A stretch of DNA of 64,000 nucleotides from JBGCEZ01 sp045106735 (GCA_045106735.1 JBGCEZ010000030.1:1-64000); one strand, 5' to 3'. Shown: positions 34,665 to 44,498, counted from the first letter of the stretch. Numbers and translations: made by a program. Notes: generated by a model from the sequence alone, not told the origin.

Positions 34665-36812
34665 TCAACGCGGCGACGAATCCGCGGCAACGGTGGCATT
34701 GGTGGCATCGGTGAACGCTCGATCGAGCTCGGACCGAAAATCGTCGACGGCCGACCGAGTCGCCTCTCGGGTTCCCAGTGCGCGAGCATCCTCGACCGAT
34801 CCGGCGGCGATGGATCGCGCGACAACCGCCTCGAGCCCTCGCATCGTCCGGACGAGCCCCGCTTCTTCCGAAGCCACGCCCGCGACACGGCGGAACTGAT
34901 CGACGAGGGGCTTGACCAATTCGAGCGACGCCCGCGCTGATCCAGGATCCTCGAGCACATCGGTCAGAAGTCCGATGATGGCCCGACGGCGAGCGGTCAG
35001 TTCCGACGCCAACGCACGCGGCGCGAGAATCGGCGTGCGCGCGACCGTGACCTCGGCGGGTGAGTGGGCGATCCGCCCGATCGCGAGGACGAGCAATGAC
35101 TGCAGTTGACCGATGATCTCGATTTCCCATGGCCGCCACGGCGTGCTGCGCCCGGCGACGGTCTCCTGCCACCGCCGAAAGCTGACACGAGGTTGGAGGA
35201 CTGCCGACGCGGCGGAAATTCTCACGGATCGACTGCGGGTATCGCCGGCCCAGTCCAACGTTTGGATCGATTCTGGACGCAACCAGACGACGATGTCCGA
35301 CAGTGCCGGCAAGAGTCGAGCCGCCGCGACGCCGGACACCTGATCACCGCCGCCCATCGTGCCGCTCCATTCATCCAGCGGTTCATCGGTCCACCAGACA
35401 CTCGCCGGCATGGTGCGACACAGGTGGTCCAAGAGGGATCGACAAGCCGGAACCGCCGGGACGGTTCCCTCGGTCAATATTCGGTCCCCCACCCGTACGA
35501 TCAGCCCGCTCGCGTCCACCAGGTGACGCAGGCCAGCCGCCCCAGAAATCGCAACCTCCACTGGATCGGAGTGGGTGTCCAAGAGATCGGAGACGCGCTG
35601 GAGCCGAGGCCCCACCGCTCGCCGCGCGGCGACGCCGGACTCCGGATCAAGCTCCCGCAGCCGCTCGGCCACGAGCCCCACCAACAGCACGGCCGCCGAG
35701 ACGCGTTCGCGAGGAACTTCGACGGCCATGCGATGGTGGCACGTCAGCAATCCCCACAGTCGGCCCCGTACCCTGATCGCAATCGACAGTCCGGCGCGAA
35801 TTCCCATGTTTGCCATGTACTGCCGGTGCACAAGAGGCACGCCGCGGAGCCGGCAATACGAGAGGTCCAGCGGCGCATCACGCCCGGCGTGCACGATCAC
35901 GTCGACCGGCTCGGCCGCCCCGTCGACGATCTGCCGATCCGGCACCAAGTCGTAGAGACGACGCGCCTGCGCCGGAATATCACCGGCCGGAAACCGCAGC
36001 CCGAGGTACGTCGGCAATGCGTCCACCGACGAGGCGCCGACGACTTCGCCCGATTGATCTCCGTGGAATCGGTACACCAACGCTCGCTCTGAACCGAGCA
36101 ATCCACGCACGTCGTCGGCCAACTCATTGACCAGTGAATCAAAGTACGGATTCGCGCGATACGCCTGGGCGCGATGGAGCAACCAGCTGCTCCCCGCTTC
36201 CTTCAAACCACTGGTCCCGTCACGGTTCACGCCACTGGACGTTCGTTCGGTCTGGAAGGCATCGGTCGCACGCCCTTCGTCCTCCGTCTGATCCATTGCC
36301 GCCGGCTCGCCAGGTCGCTCGCCAGCCCGCTCGCCGGCCCAATTCGAATTCCGCGCCGCGATATCGTCGTCGCCCAAGACCAACTCGATGATGGCGATGC
36401 CCGGGTTTCCGCCCCGTGCCGTCGCCACCAACAATCTCTCACCGACGACCACGCGTGCCGATTCGCCGCCGTCCCCGGCACGCCTGGCGTGGCGTTCAGC
36501 GAGCTCGAATACGTTGCCTGGTACCGCCGCCGGGCGCTGCGCACCGAGCAATTCTTCGAGCGTGCACGTCAGCAAGGCGGGCACATTGGCGGAGACCGCA
36601 ACGACCACACCGACGACATCCACCGCCAACAACCAACCGTGCGGTTGAATCTGCGGCAACAAGTGAATTGGATCGGTCGCGCACGCGGCCTCGGCTCGCC
36701 TCAGGTCGCTCTCGGAGACGGCGCCGTCGAACGGCCCATCGCGCCCGACGTCAGCTGGCGTTCCATCAGCCACCGGACGGCGCCGCACCCGCCGTACCAT
36801 CACTCGAGCCAT
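34665..36812 (-). CDS. Bacteriophytochrome photosensory protein without a kinase domain
   Basis: A red/far-red photoreceptor of 715 residues. Order: PAS (about 40-155), a long polar linker, GAF (about 230-390) and PHY (about 400-590). The biliverdin-attachment Cys44 sits in CATDPIHLLPQIQPHGWLL with normal spacing. In GAF, FPAGDIPAQARRLYDL has the key Asp, and LRGVPLVHRQYMANMG and LWGLLTCHHR carry the conserved His residues. In PHY, PRVSFRRWQE and DWAGDT are the tongue and core. After PHY there are only about 120 helical residues and no HisKA/HATPase. ATG 36812 overlaps the upstream CheB-CheR gene by 47 bp; GTG 36773 is an alternative with an 8-bp overlap. Confidence 0.85.
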   Translation of the reverse strand: MARVMVRRVRRRPVADGTPADVGRDGPFDGAVSESDLRRAEAACATDPIHLLPQIQPHGWLLAVDVVGVVVAVSANVPALLTCTLEELLGAQRPAAVPGNVFELAERHARRAGDGGESARVVVGERLLVATARGGNPGIAIIELVLGDDDIAARNSNWAGERAGERPGEPAAMDQTEDEGRATDAFQTERTSSGVNRDGTSGLKEAGSSWLLHRAQAYRANPYFDSLVNELADDVRGLLGSERALVYRFHGDQSGEVVGASSVDALPTYLGLRFPAGDIPAQARRLYDLVPDRQIVDGAAEPVDVIVHAGRDAPLDLSYCRLRGVPLVHRQYMANMGIRAGLSIAIRVRGRLWGLLTCHHRMAVEVPRERVSAAVLLVGLVAERLRELDPESGVAARRAVGPRLQRVSDLLDTHSDPVEVAISGAAGLRHLVDASGLIVRVGDRILTEGTVPAVPACRSLLDHLCRTMPASVWWTDEPLDEWSGTMGGGDQVSGVAAARLLPALSDIVVWLRPESIQTLDWAGDTRSRSVRISAASAVLQPRVSFRRWQETVAGRSTPWRPWEIEIIGQLQSLLVLAIGRIAHSPAEVTVARTPILAPRALASELTARRRAIIGLLTDVLEDPGSARASLELVKPLVDQFRRVAGVASEEAGLVRTMRGLEAVVARSIAAGSVEDARALGTREATRSAVDDFRSELDRAFTDATNATVAADSSPR

Positions 36813-39783
36813 CGACTGCCGGTTCGGCCACCTCGATTGGCTCCGCCACTTCCTCGGCCACGAAACTCAAGTCGTACACGGCCGAATCGCCCAAGAGTTC
36901 GGCCATCTTGTTGACCTGGCGCTTGAGGGCAAGAATGCGATCCTCGCGACTGACCGCCAGCCGACCGAATCGTTCCAACTCTTCGTTGGCCGCCGTGAGT
37001 TCGCGGCCCTGACGCGAAAGATCGCGTTCGGCTTCACGCAACTCGCTGATGTCGATGAACGTCACCACGAGCCCATCGTGATCGCTTTGCTCGGTGCGAT
37101 ACGGATTCATCCGCACCAGCAGCGGGCGCCCCTGCTTGGTCGCGGTATCACGTTCCAATGAGCGTCCGGTGGCGAGCACCGTGCGCAAATCGTCGAACAG
37201 GTGCGGGTATTCAAGGTTGTGCGAAAGGTGCTCAATCGGACGGTTGATGTCGACGTCAACAAGGTTGAATGCTTCCGTCGCCGCCGGAGTGAACTTCCGC
37301 ACCCGGAGTTCGCGGTCCAAGAAAATCGTGCCGATGTTTGTCGACATCAGCAGGTTGTTCATGTCGTGGTGCAGTTCGGTGAGCTCTTGGATCTTGGCCT
37401 GATACTCGGCGTTGACCGTGTACAACTCCTCATTGAGCGAGTGAAGCTCTTCGTTGGTGCTCTGGAGTTCTTCGTTCGACGCGAGCAATTCTTCGTTGCC
37501 AGCCTGCTGCTCTTCGTTCGTCGACTCGAGTTCTTCGATCGTTGATTGCAAACTCTCTCGCACCTGCGAAAGCTCGTTTTCAAGTTCGGCGATCCGGGCC
37601 TGCTCGTGTTCGGAGAGCTGCTCGGTCGTGATCATGGCCCGCGGCTCGTCGGGTTCAGGGTCCTGTTCAATCGTCACCAACAGATGGTCCATCGACGGCG
37701 CATCACCCAGGCGCGACCGCGTTCCAACGTTGCCAGTGCGGAACCTCGGCGTCAGCAGCGCCACGATCATGGTGACCGATCGGGTCCGGCCCTCGATGTC
37801 AATACCGACGCCACGGATCTCGATCGGCGTACTGTGCCCGCCAGTGCGAATCTGCTTGAAGGCGTTGAGCATCGGAAGTTGCAACGGCCGGGACAGCATC
37901 CGCGTCACATCGTTGGTGGCCGGACCACGGGGAACCCGCAGATAGGTCTCCGAACGGCCGTACGACTGCACGAGTTCGTTCTCGGGTCCGATGACCATGG
38001 CCAGACCCTCTCGCGAATCCAGCACCCGCCCGAGGGCGACCGCGGTCCAGGAGTCCGTCGAACGCACGGGGGCGCTGCGGCGGGTCAGCGGCACGTTCGA
38101 ACTGCGGGCCGGATGCAAGTCATCCATCGACCCCACCAAACGCACATCGCGGCGTTTGCGGAACAGGGACCACGTACTGTCGATGACCTCAAACTCATTG
38201 GCCAGGGCGCCGACCACGTCGGCGGAACCCATGAACAGGCAGCCATTGAGATTCAGGGCAAAGTGCAGCAACCGTACGACCTTCTGCTGCAGCTGGTTCT
38301 GCATGTAGATCAGGACGTTGCGGCAGGACACCAGGTCCATCTGGATGAACGGCGCGTCTCGCGAGATGTTGTGCCGCGCGAAGATGATCTTCTCTCGCAG
38401 ATCACGGGAGACTTCGTAGTGCCCGTCCTTCCACACAAAGAAGCGGCGCAGCCGTTCTTCACTCAAGTCGCCGACAATCGCCCGGGGGAACACGCCGGCA
38501 CTCGCCCGTTCGAGTGCTTTCTCGTCGATGTCGGTGGCGAAAATCTTGACGTCTCGGCGGATGTTTTCGCGCTCCATCACTTCCGTGACGAGCATGGCGA
38601 TGGAGTACGCCTCTTCGCCAGTCGCGCACGCCGTCACCCAAATTCGGAATGGCCGATCGGGTGGCGCGTCGCGCAACAAACGCGGGAGGATCTGCTCGCT
38701 CAGGATGTCCCATGCTTCCGAATCGCGGAAGAAACTGGTCACCGTGATGAGGAGGTCATTGCGCAGCGCGTCTTGCTCAACGGCCGAGTGGCTCAACTGC
38801 TCGATGTACTCGGTCAGGTCGGCCGAGCCCGAGAGAAGGCGTCGCCGTTCGATCCGCCGCCCGACCGTCGTCCGCTTGTAGTGCGAGAAGTCGATGTTTC
38901 CGGTCTTCTCGAGAATCGCGATGATCCGATCAACGTCCGCCGCTTGCGGATCGTCGGAATCTGGCTCGCGACGCGGGAATCCACGCCCGGCCCGCTGCAC
39001 GTAGGCGTACACCGATCTGGCGAGATCGACAGGCGCCTGCACCGCGTCGGCGTAACCGGTCGTGATCGTCGCCTGTGGCATGCCGTCGAATTGACTCGTC
39101 CCGGGATCCTGGGCCAGAACGACGCCGCCGACTTCGCTGATCTCGCGAACGCCGCGGGAGCCATCACTCCCGCTGCCAGACATGATGACGCCGATCGTGC
39201 GATCCCCCTGTCCCGCGGCGAGGCTGCGGAAGAACAGATCGATCGGGAACGAGGGTCCGGAGTGCGAAGAGGGGTCGTGGTTCCGGAGTCGGAACGCACC
39301 GTCGACCAGGACCAAGTCCGAACGCGGTGAGTTCAGGTAGATGGTGTTGGGTTCAGGACGCATGCCGTCCTCGATCCGCACGGCCTTCATCTCGGTCAAG
39401 CGCCCGAGCAACTCAGGCATCAGACTCTTGAAGTCCGGTGAGAGGTGCTGCACCACGACAAAGGCCGCCCCGCTGTCGCCGGGCATGTTGCCAAAGAAGT
39501 CTTGCAGCGGGCGCAGGCCGCCGGCGGACGCGCCGATTCCGATGATGAACGGGACGACCCCAGCCTCGGTCTCGGCATCGGCATCGCCGTCGGCCCCACC
39601 GGCGTCAACATCGGCATCGACTTCGGCGTCGACATCGGCTTCAACCGACCGAGTGGGCTCGTCGTGTTCGTCTTGCGTGGATGGGACCGTCATGTCGAGC
39701 GGGGCGTCCCCGGCGGGGACCACTCGGCCGGCGCGTTCGTCGCTTGATTCAATCGGACCCGATGGACCGCGCGTGGATGACAT
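36766..39783 (-). CDS. CheB-CheR-PAS fusion protein
   Basis: A 1005-residue signalling protein. After an Asp/Glu/Ala-rich N-terminus (about 75 residues) comes a CheB methylesterase domain: GIGASAGG with catalytic Ser86, VVVQHLSPDF with His, and IMSGSGSDGSRG with Asp. The CheR methyltransferase follows: NIDFSHYKRTTVGRRIERR, TSFFRDSEAW and VTACATGEEAYSIAML (SAM site). Then there is a long coiled coil (IEELESTNEEQQAGNEE..., about residues 740-805) and a PAS domain (STNIGTIFLDRELRVRKFTPAA). It stops after a short coil where a histidine kinase often follows. CheB lacks its usual receiver domain. It is upstream of and overlaps the phytochrome gene. Start ATG 39783 follows a long shadow frame. Confidence 0.9.
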   Translation of the reverse strand: MSSTRGPSGPIESSDERAGRVVPAGDAPLDMTVPSTQDEHDEPTRSVEADVDAEVDADVDAGGADGDADAETEAGVVPFIIGIGASAGGLRPLQDFFGNMPGDSGAAFVVVQHLSPDFKSLMPELLGRLTEMKAVRIEDGMRPEPNTIYLNSPRSDLVLVDGAFRLRNHDPSSHSGPSFPIDLFFRSLAAGQGDRTIGVIMSGSGSDGSRGVREISEVGGVVLAQDPGTSQFDGMPQATITTGYADAVQAPVDLARSVYAYVQRAGRGFPRREPDSDDPQAADVDRIIAILEKTGNIDFSHYKRTTVGRRIERRRLLSGSADLTEYIEQLSHSAVEQDALRNDLLITVTSFFRDSEAWDILSEQILPRLLRDAPPDRPFRIWVTACATGEEAYSIAMLVTEVMERENIRRDVKIFATDIDEKALERASAGVFPRAIVGDLSEERLRRFFVWKDGHYEVSRDLREKIIFARHNISRDAPFIQMDLVSCRNVLIYMQNQLQQKVVRLLHFALNLNGCLFMGSADVVGALANEFEVIDSTWSLFRKRRDVRLVGSMDDLHPARSSNVPLTRRSAPVRSTDSWTAVALGRVLDSREGLAMVIGPENELVQSYGRSETYLRVPRGPATNDVTRMLSRPLQLPMLNAFKQIRTGGHSTPIEIRGVGIDIEGRTRSVTMIVALLTPRFRTGNVGTRSRLGDAPSMDHLLVTIEQDPEPDEPRAMITTEQLSEHEQARIAELENELSQVRESLQSTIEELESTNEEQQAGNEELLASNEELQSTNEELHSLNEELYTVNAEYQAKIQELTELHHDMNNLLMSTNIGTIFLDRELRVRKFTPAATEAFNLVDVDINRPIEHLSHNLEYPHLFDDLRTVLATGRSLERDTATKQGRPLLVRMNPYRTEQSDHDGLVVTFIDISELREAERDLSRQGRELTAANEELERFGRLAVSREDRILALKRQVNKMAELLGDSAVYDLSFVAEEVAEPIEVAEPAVDGSSDGTAGAAPSGG

Positions 39784-39925
39784 AAGTGTGAGGCTCCCAG
39801 CCAGTTCACCCTCGATGTCGTCGTTGGTGAACAACGCGGCGTGGGCGAACGTGATGCATGGTAGCAGAGGCCTGCGCCACCGCCCGATGAGATGGCCGAA
39901 CCACACGTCGGACTGATGCGTGCGC

Positions 39926-39967
39926 AAAAACAACCCGGACACGCGCTCAGTTGCGGTGTCCGGGTTG
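39926..39967 (-). terminator. Rho-independent terminator of the sat-cysC operon
   Basis: A 12-bp stem, CAACCCGGACAC / GTGTCCGGGTTG, with a 13-base loop, followed on the minus strand by five T residues (AAAAA at 39926-39930). It lies 40 bp after the cysC stop. Confidence 0.85.
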
Positions 39968-40006
39968 CGTGTACTGCGAAGTTGCCAGCTCGCGATCGGC
40001 CGACGA

Positions 40007-40627
40007 TCAGCCCGCGGTCAGGAAACCGTGCTGCTCGAGGTAGGCGATGATCTGCTGCACGCAGCCAGCCACATCGTGCTGGTCGGTCCGCAAGTGCAGC
40101 TCAGCCGACTCGGGGGCTTCGTACGGATCGTCGATGCCGGTGAAACCCTTGATCTCGCCAGCGCGAGCCTTCTTGTAGAGCCCCTTGGGATCCCGCTCCT
40201 CCACGACGGCCAGCGGCGCGTCGACGAAGACTTCAACGAAGGGCAGCTCGGCCGTCGCGTGCAGCTCGCGCACCGTGTCGCGGTCGGCCCGGTACGGGCT
40301 GATGAAGCTGTTGACCGCGATCACGCCGGCGTCGGCGAAGAGCTTGGTCACCTCGCCCACGCGGCGGATGTTCTCCGTCCGGTCGTCGGCGGAAAACCCG
40401 AGGTTCTTGTTGAGCCCGTGACGGACGTTGTCGCCGTCGAGCCGGTAGCACTTGAAGCCGCGCTGGGCGAGCACTTGCTCAAGGGCGACGGCAATGGTGC
40501 TCTTGCCACTGGCCGAGAGGCCGGTCATCCAGAGGCTGCAGCCCTTTTGGCCCATCGCCTTCTCCCGCTCTTCGCGGGTGATGACGCCGTCGTGCCAGGT
40601 GATGTTGGTGGCGACCTGTTCGGCCAT
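40007..40627 (-). CDS. cysC: Adenylylsulfate kinase
   Basis: APS kinase (206 residues): phosphorylates APS to PAPS. The P-loop is LWMTGLSASGKSTIAVALE (about residues 36-54). Conserved substrate-site motifs follow: CYRLDGDNVRHGLNKNLGFSADDRTENIRRVGEV, FISPYRADRD, FVDAPLAVVEERDPKGLYKKARAGEIKGFTGIDDPYEAP. It is downstream of sat with an 84-bp gap, and a strong terminator follows. Together they convert sulfate to PAPS. No PAPS reductase is nearby; the sulfotransferase about 10 kb away could use the product. Confidence 0.96.
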   Translation of the reverse strand: MAEQVATNITWHDGVITREEREKAMGQKGCSLWMTGLSASGKSTIAVALEQVLAQRGFKCYRLDGDNVRHGLNKNLGFSADDRTENIRRVGEVTKLFADAGVIAVNSFISPYRADRDTVRELHATAELPFVEVFVDAPLAVVEERDPKGLYKKARAGEIKGFTGIDDPYEAPESAELHLRTDQHDVAGCVQQIIAYLEQHGFLTAG

Positions 40628-40711
40628 GGGATTGATCCTCGGGAAGATGCGTTCAGCGGGAAAATGGTGGAAGCCCGACCGGCGATTGCCAGCCGCGGCA
40701 GAGGCAGCGAA

Positions 40712-41902
40712 TCAGGCGTTCGCGGGGACCGCACTCGTCGCCCACTCGATCAGCACGTCGGCGACCTCGGGGCGGGAGAACTCGGCCGGCGGACGCTCGC
40801 CCTTGGCCAGCAGGTCACGGACCTTGGTGCCCGAGAGGAAGACCTGGTCGCCCTCGAGCTTGGGGAAGGTCTTGCTCGAGACCATCGACTGGGCCTTGTG
40901 ACTCCACGCCGCGTGTTCGAACTTGAGCGGCTCGATGCCGAGGTCACCCTCGGGGATCTGCTCGAAGATCTGCTGGGCGTCGTACGTGCCGTAGTAGCTG
41001 CCGACGCCAGCGTGGTCGCGCCCGACGATGAAGTGGGTGCAGCCGTAGTTCTGGCGGATCACGGCGTGGAGGACGGCCTCGCGCGGGCCGGCGTACCGCA
41101 TGGCCCCAGGCATGACGCTCAGGGCGGTGCGTTCATCGACGTAGTAGTTCTCGATGATGACCTGGTAGCACTTCAGGCGAACGTCCGCGGGGATGTCGCC
41201 GGGCTTGGTCTCGCCGACGAGCGGGTGGATCAGCAGGCCGTCGCAGATTTCCTGAGCGCACTTGGTCAGGTACTCGTGGGCCCGGTGGATCGGGTTGCGG
41301 GTCTGGAACGCCGCGACCGTCTTCCAGCCACGCTCGGCGAAGTGAGCGCGGGTCGCCGCGGGCGGCAAACGGTACTCGGTGAACTGCTCGCCGGGCTCGC
41401 GCTCGGGGGTGACGGTGATGACGTGGATGTCGCCACCGACGAGCCAGCCGCCTTCGGCCTTGACCTGGGCCACGCCGGGGTGGTCGTCGTCATCGGTCCG
41501 GAAGACGTTGGGCAGTTCCAGGGCGACGTCGTGGGCGTAGAGCTCTTCGACGTCGATCACCGCCATCAGCGTGCCATCGGCGTGGTGCAAGGCGGCCTTG
41601 CCCCCCACCTTCAGGGACGCCTTGACCGCGTCGTCCACGGCCAGGGTGATCGGGATCGGCCACACGGTGCCGTCGGCCAGACGCATGTCGGTGCAGATCG
41701 AACGGAAGTCCGCTTCCTTGGCGAAGCCGGTCAGCGGCGAGAATGCGCCGATGGCGATCATCTCGAGGTCACAGGCCTGCTTGGCCGAGAGCGTGATTCG
41801 CGGCATGTCGGCGGCGGCGGCGATGAGGGCCGCGCGATCGGCCTCGGGCACCATCCGGTTCACAAGGGTGCCGCCGTGAGGCGCGATGAGGGAGCCGGAC
41901 AT
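40712..41902 (-). CDS. sat: Sulfate adenylyltransferase (homo-oligomeric)
   Basis: ATP sulfurylase activating sulfate to APS. It has 396 residues, of the single-subunit type and not CysDN. ATP-binding signatures are VAAFQTRNPIHRAHEYL (QxRNPxHxxH) and FIVGRDHAGVGSYYGTYDAQQIFE. The N-terminal APHGGTLVNRMV and IGAFSPLTGFA motifs and the closing FLSGTKVRDLLAKGERPPAEFSRPEVADVL are also diagnostic. Start ATG 41902 (MSGSLIAPHGG) has CGGAGAA upstream. It is first in a two-gene operon with cysC, with a candidate promoter about 105 bp upstream. Confidence 0.96.
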   Translation of the reverse strand: MSGSLIAPHGGTLVNRMVPEADRAALIAAAADMPRITLSAKQACDLEMIAIGAFSPLTGFAKEADFRSICTDMRLADGTVWPIPITLAVDDAVKASLKVGGKAALHHADGTLMAVIDVEELYAHDVALELPNVFRTDDDDHPGVAQVKAEGGWLVGGDIHVITVTPEREPGEQFTEYRLPPAATRAHFAERGWKTVAAFQTRNPIHRAHEYLTKCAQEICDGLLIHPLVGETKPGDIPADVRLKCYQVIIENYYVDERTALSVMPGAMRYAGPREAVLHAVIRQNYGCTHFIVGRDHAGVGSYYGTYDAQQIFEQIPEGDLGIEPLKFEHAAWSHKAQSMVSSKTFPKLEGDQVFLSGTKVRDLLAKGERPPAEFSRPEVADVLIEWATSAVPANA

Positions 41903-42010
41903 GGGCGATTCTCCGAGGGGGGTCAACGTGGGCGGACGGACGCATCGACCGCCGTGGCACCCCTCCAAGCGGGGTCGACCGGCGACCGGTGGCTTTCGAA
42001 CGAGGGGACG

Positions 42011-42039
42011 AAGATAGCGATTGGCCCGATGGGCGACAA
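42011..42039 (-). promoter_or_regulatory. Candidate promoter of sat-cysC
   Basis: On the minus strand, TTGTCG (42039-42034), 17-bp spacer, TATCTT (42016-42011). Both hexamers match consensus at four positions. It would give a leader of about 100 bases. Confidence 0.4.
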
Positions 42040-42350
42040 CGGAAGGGACCGACCCGCTCGCGATTCCGACGACCGAAGGAACTTCCCGGGCCAATCGGCG
42101 GCCCAGAACCGCATTTGGGGCCCCGGAACGGGGTTGCTGTGGTCCGTCCGATCGGCCGAACACGACCGAAACCCTACGATCGGCAGGGTCGACCCCCAGT
42201 TCGCCGGCCCCCGGGAGCGCCGATCTTGCGTGGCATGCCGGGAATGCGAACGTTCAAGTTCAGGTCCGTACTCCGAACAGGGCGGGGACGGGGAACGTGA
42301 CACGAAGGGACATCGAGCCGAGCACCCCCCCGCGGGGTCCGGCCCGGCAC

Positions 42351-42358
42351 GAGGAGGA
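42351..42358 (+). promoter_or_regulatory. Ribosome binding site of the lipoprotein gene
   Basis: GAGGAGGA seven bases before ATG 42366, a strong site that decides the start. Confidence 0.7.
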
Positions 42359-42365
42359 TTGAATC

Positions 42366-44294
42366 ATGGACGGTCAACGAAGTCAGTTGGGTTTGAAAGC
42401 GATGGTGGTCCTCGGGACCGCTGCCCTCGCCGCGGGGTGCGCGATGACGAACCCGGTCCTTGCGCGGACCTCCGCCCCGCCGCCGCCCCCGGGTGGCGAC
42501 CCGGGCGCCCCGGGCGTGCTCGGTGACCAGCCCGTCCTCTTCGTCTGGCAGACGCCTGAGGGCGCCGCGGTCGACGACGATCGGATCATCGAGTTCGTCC
42601 GCATCCGCTGCCACCACGAGCCCGAGCTCGTGGCCGACTATGCCATCAACACGATCTTGTCGCGCGGCTTGCAGCCGGGACAGGTCGCGATCTTGCTCCA
42701 GAACTTCGGCATGGGCGCCGGCGATCCGAACGACTGGTTCGACGAAGGCCCCGCCCTCTTCGGCCACTGGGGCGACGCCCTCGCCCACCGCGCCCGCTCG
42801 AAGTCCGACCCGGACATCGAAGTCATCGCCGACGAAGACGCGGACTCGCGCTGGTGGGACACGCCGTGGATGAGCCACGGCATCGCCGACAGCCGGGCGT
42901 GGATGGACCGGTTCATTGCTCGCTACAAGCAGCGTCAGGCGGCCAACCCGGCGATCCCCGATCCCGACCGCTTCCACTTCGACAGCGAGGAACGCGTCGA
43001 AGCGTTCCGCAAGTGGACGAGCAAGACGGTCAAGGCGATGAAGCAGGACCCGCGCTGGGACACTGAGCCGATTCCCGGCTTTGACGGTCGCACGCTCGCC
43101 CAGTTGTTGAGCGATGGCGGCAACCCGACGATCGACCCGAACAGCGAGTACTACCGTCCGGTCAATCGCGACTTCGCTCGCTGGTACCCGGTCATCACCA
43201 ACACCGCGAACGATGCGGCGATGAACGAAGCCGCGTACGAGCCGATTCGCGCCGCGTGGCCGAACGTGTTGAACAGCAACTACGGCTCGTCGGCCCGGGT
43301 GGTCGGCGGATCGCCTGACCACGTGCTCCAGTCGCGTCGCCACTCGTGGTTGAACTTCTACTGGAAATCTTTCGGCGACCAGCAGGCCCCGGTCTTCTAC
43401 TTCCCGAAGGAGTGGGAGATCGACCCGGGCGAGTCGCTGCAGGAAGCGGCGGTGCGTTTCGGACACGACCGCATGCAGTTGCACGTCCGTTCGCAGGCCG
43501 ACGGCCCGGACATCACGCCGTGGTTGATGAACCCTGGCATGCGCACGATCAACCGCCCGGGCATGACCCGCGTCGGCCCCGAGTACACGCGGGCGCAGAT
43601 GGAAGTCATGCGACAGTACGGCGTCGACGAAATGTTGATGTGGGGCGACGACACGGTCCAACAGACCCAAGAGGGTTGGAACCGATTGCCAGCGGTCCTT
43701 GACGGCGTCTTCGGCCCGCACCTGGCCGGGGCCCGCTTGACGGCCGGCGAATCGGACGACCGCAACATCGACTTGCTCCGGCGCCGCTGGAACGACGTCT
43801 CCCACATGGACTCGGTCCCGGCGGGTTCTCAGCACGAGCTGGGCGTTGAGCTTGACTTCGAGTCGCCCTTGACCCCCGATCAAGTTGGGAACCACAGCCT
43901 GCGATTGATCATCGCCCAGGATCCGGGCGCCCCCGTCCCGGAAGTCCGTCTGAACTCTGGCACTGGAATGGGCGGACCCGTCCAAATGCAGGCCTCGTCC
44001 GACGTCGTCGCCGGCACGTTGGTGTTCACCGTCGACCGCGGCTCGCGATTCGTGACGCCGGACGGCAAGATTCAGGCCAACGTGCGGTGGCGCAACGGCG
44101 CGTCGTTCGACGTCGACGTGGACCTCTTCATGCTGACCGCCGACTTGACGTCCGACCCGGCAGCGGGCGGCAGTGCGGCCCCCCGCGGCTCGCTCTCGGC
44201 GACGGCTCCGAGCCGCGATTCGTTCATCGCCCGCCCGTCGATCAAGCGGCCGAAGATCATCGTCCGCCGGGGCAGCGAGAAGAAGCGCAAGTAA
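42366..44294 (+). CDS. Lipoprotein of unknown function
   Basis: I do not recognise this 642-residue protein. A short signal peptide ends in a lipobox, LAAGC, with Cys25 as the lipidation site, followed by a Pro-rich linker. The rest is a soluble domain rich in Trp, Asp, Asn and Arg, with segments such as FVWQTPEGAAVDDDRI, DADSRWWDTPWMSHGI, RQYGVDEMLMWGDDT and a beta-rich C-terminal part (about 500-600). The GVDEMLMWGDD stretch is reminiscent of glycosidase-like TIM barrels, but no catalytic pair can be assigned. The C-terminus ends in Lys/Arg (RRGSEKKRK). It is followed by a strong terminator, so it is a single-gene unit. Confidence 0.7.
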   Translation: MDGQRSQLGLKAMVVLGTAALAAGCAMTNPVLARTSAPPPPPGGDPGAPGVLGDQPVLFVWQTPEGAAVDDDRIIEFVRIRCHHEPELVADYAINTILSRGLQPGQVAILLQNFGMGAGDPNDWFDEGPALFGHWGDALAHRARSKSDPDIEVIADEDADSRWWDTPWMSHGIADSRAWMDRFIARYKQRQAANPAIPDPDRFHFDSEERVEAFRKWTSKTVKAMKQDPRWDTEPIPGFDGRTLAQLLSDGGNPTIDPNSEYYRPVNRDFARWYPVITNTANDAAMNEAAYEPIRAAWPNVLNSNYGSSARVVGGSPDHVLQSRRHSWLNFYWKSFGDQQAPVFYFPKEWEIDPGESLQEAAVRFGHDRMQLHVRSQADGPDITPWLMNPGMRTINRPGMTRVGPEYTRAQMEVMRQYGVDEMLMWGDDTVQQTQEGWNRLPAVLDGVFGPHLAGARLTAGESDDRNIDLLRRRWNDVSHMDSVPAGSQHELGVELDFESPLTPDQVGNHSLRLIIAQDPGAPVPEVRLNSGTGMGGPVQMQASSDVVAGTLVFTVDRGSRFVTPDGKIQANVRWRNGASFDVDVDLFMLTADLTSDPAAGGSAAPRGSLSATAPSRDSFIARPSIKRPKIIVRRGSEKKRK

Positions 44295-44374
44295 ACGGCG
44301 TCTCGAACGCCGGGGCCGGGGCTGATATGCTCGGACCCCCGGCGACGCCCTCGCCCGCGACCCGCTGAAGTACG

Positions 44375-44410
44375 CGCCGCGGCGACCCGACTCCGGGTTG
44401 CCGCGGCGTT
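44375..44410 (+). terminator. Rho-independent terminator after the lipoprotein gene
   Basis: A 15-bp stem with one G-U pair (CGCCGCGGCGACCCG / CGGGTTGCCGCGGCG), 4-base loop, followed by TTGTTCGTT. It is 80 bp after the stop. Confidence 0.8.
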
Positions 44411-44498
44411 GTTCGTTCTGCGTTCCGCGTACTGCGTTCCGTATTCCGGACACCGCGTCTCGCGTTCCTCGTTTTCCCCTCGTTCGGACTCCCCCGCC

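Larger units (their letters stand above)
41903..42365. other. Divergent intergenic region upstream of sat and the lipoprotein gene
   Basis: 463 bases with no supported gene. It contains a promoter candidate for sat at 42011-42039 (minus strand), a TACGAT hexamer at 42175-42180 that may serve the lipoprotein gene, and its ribosome binding site. No riboswitch is recognised. Confidence 0.5.

Noticed and set aside
41903..42365. Possible sulfur- or SAM-sensing riboswitch upstream of sat
   Set aside because: No conserved riboswitch core or matching hairpins were found.
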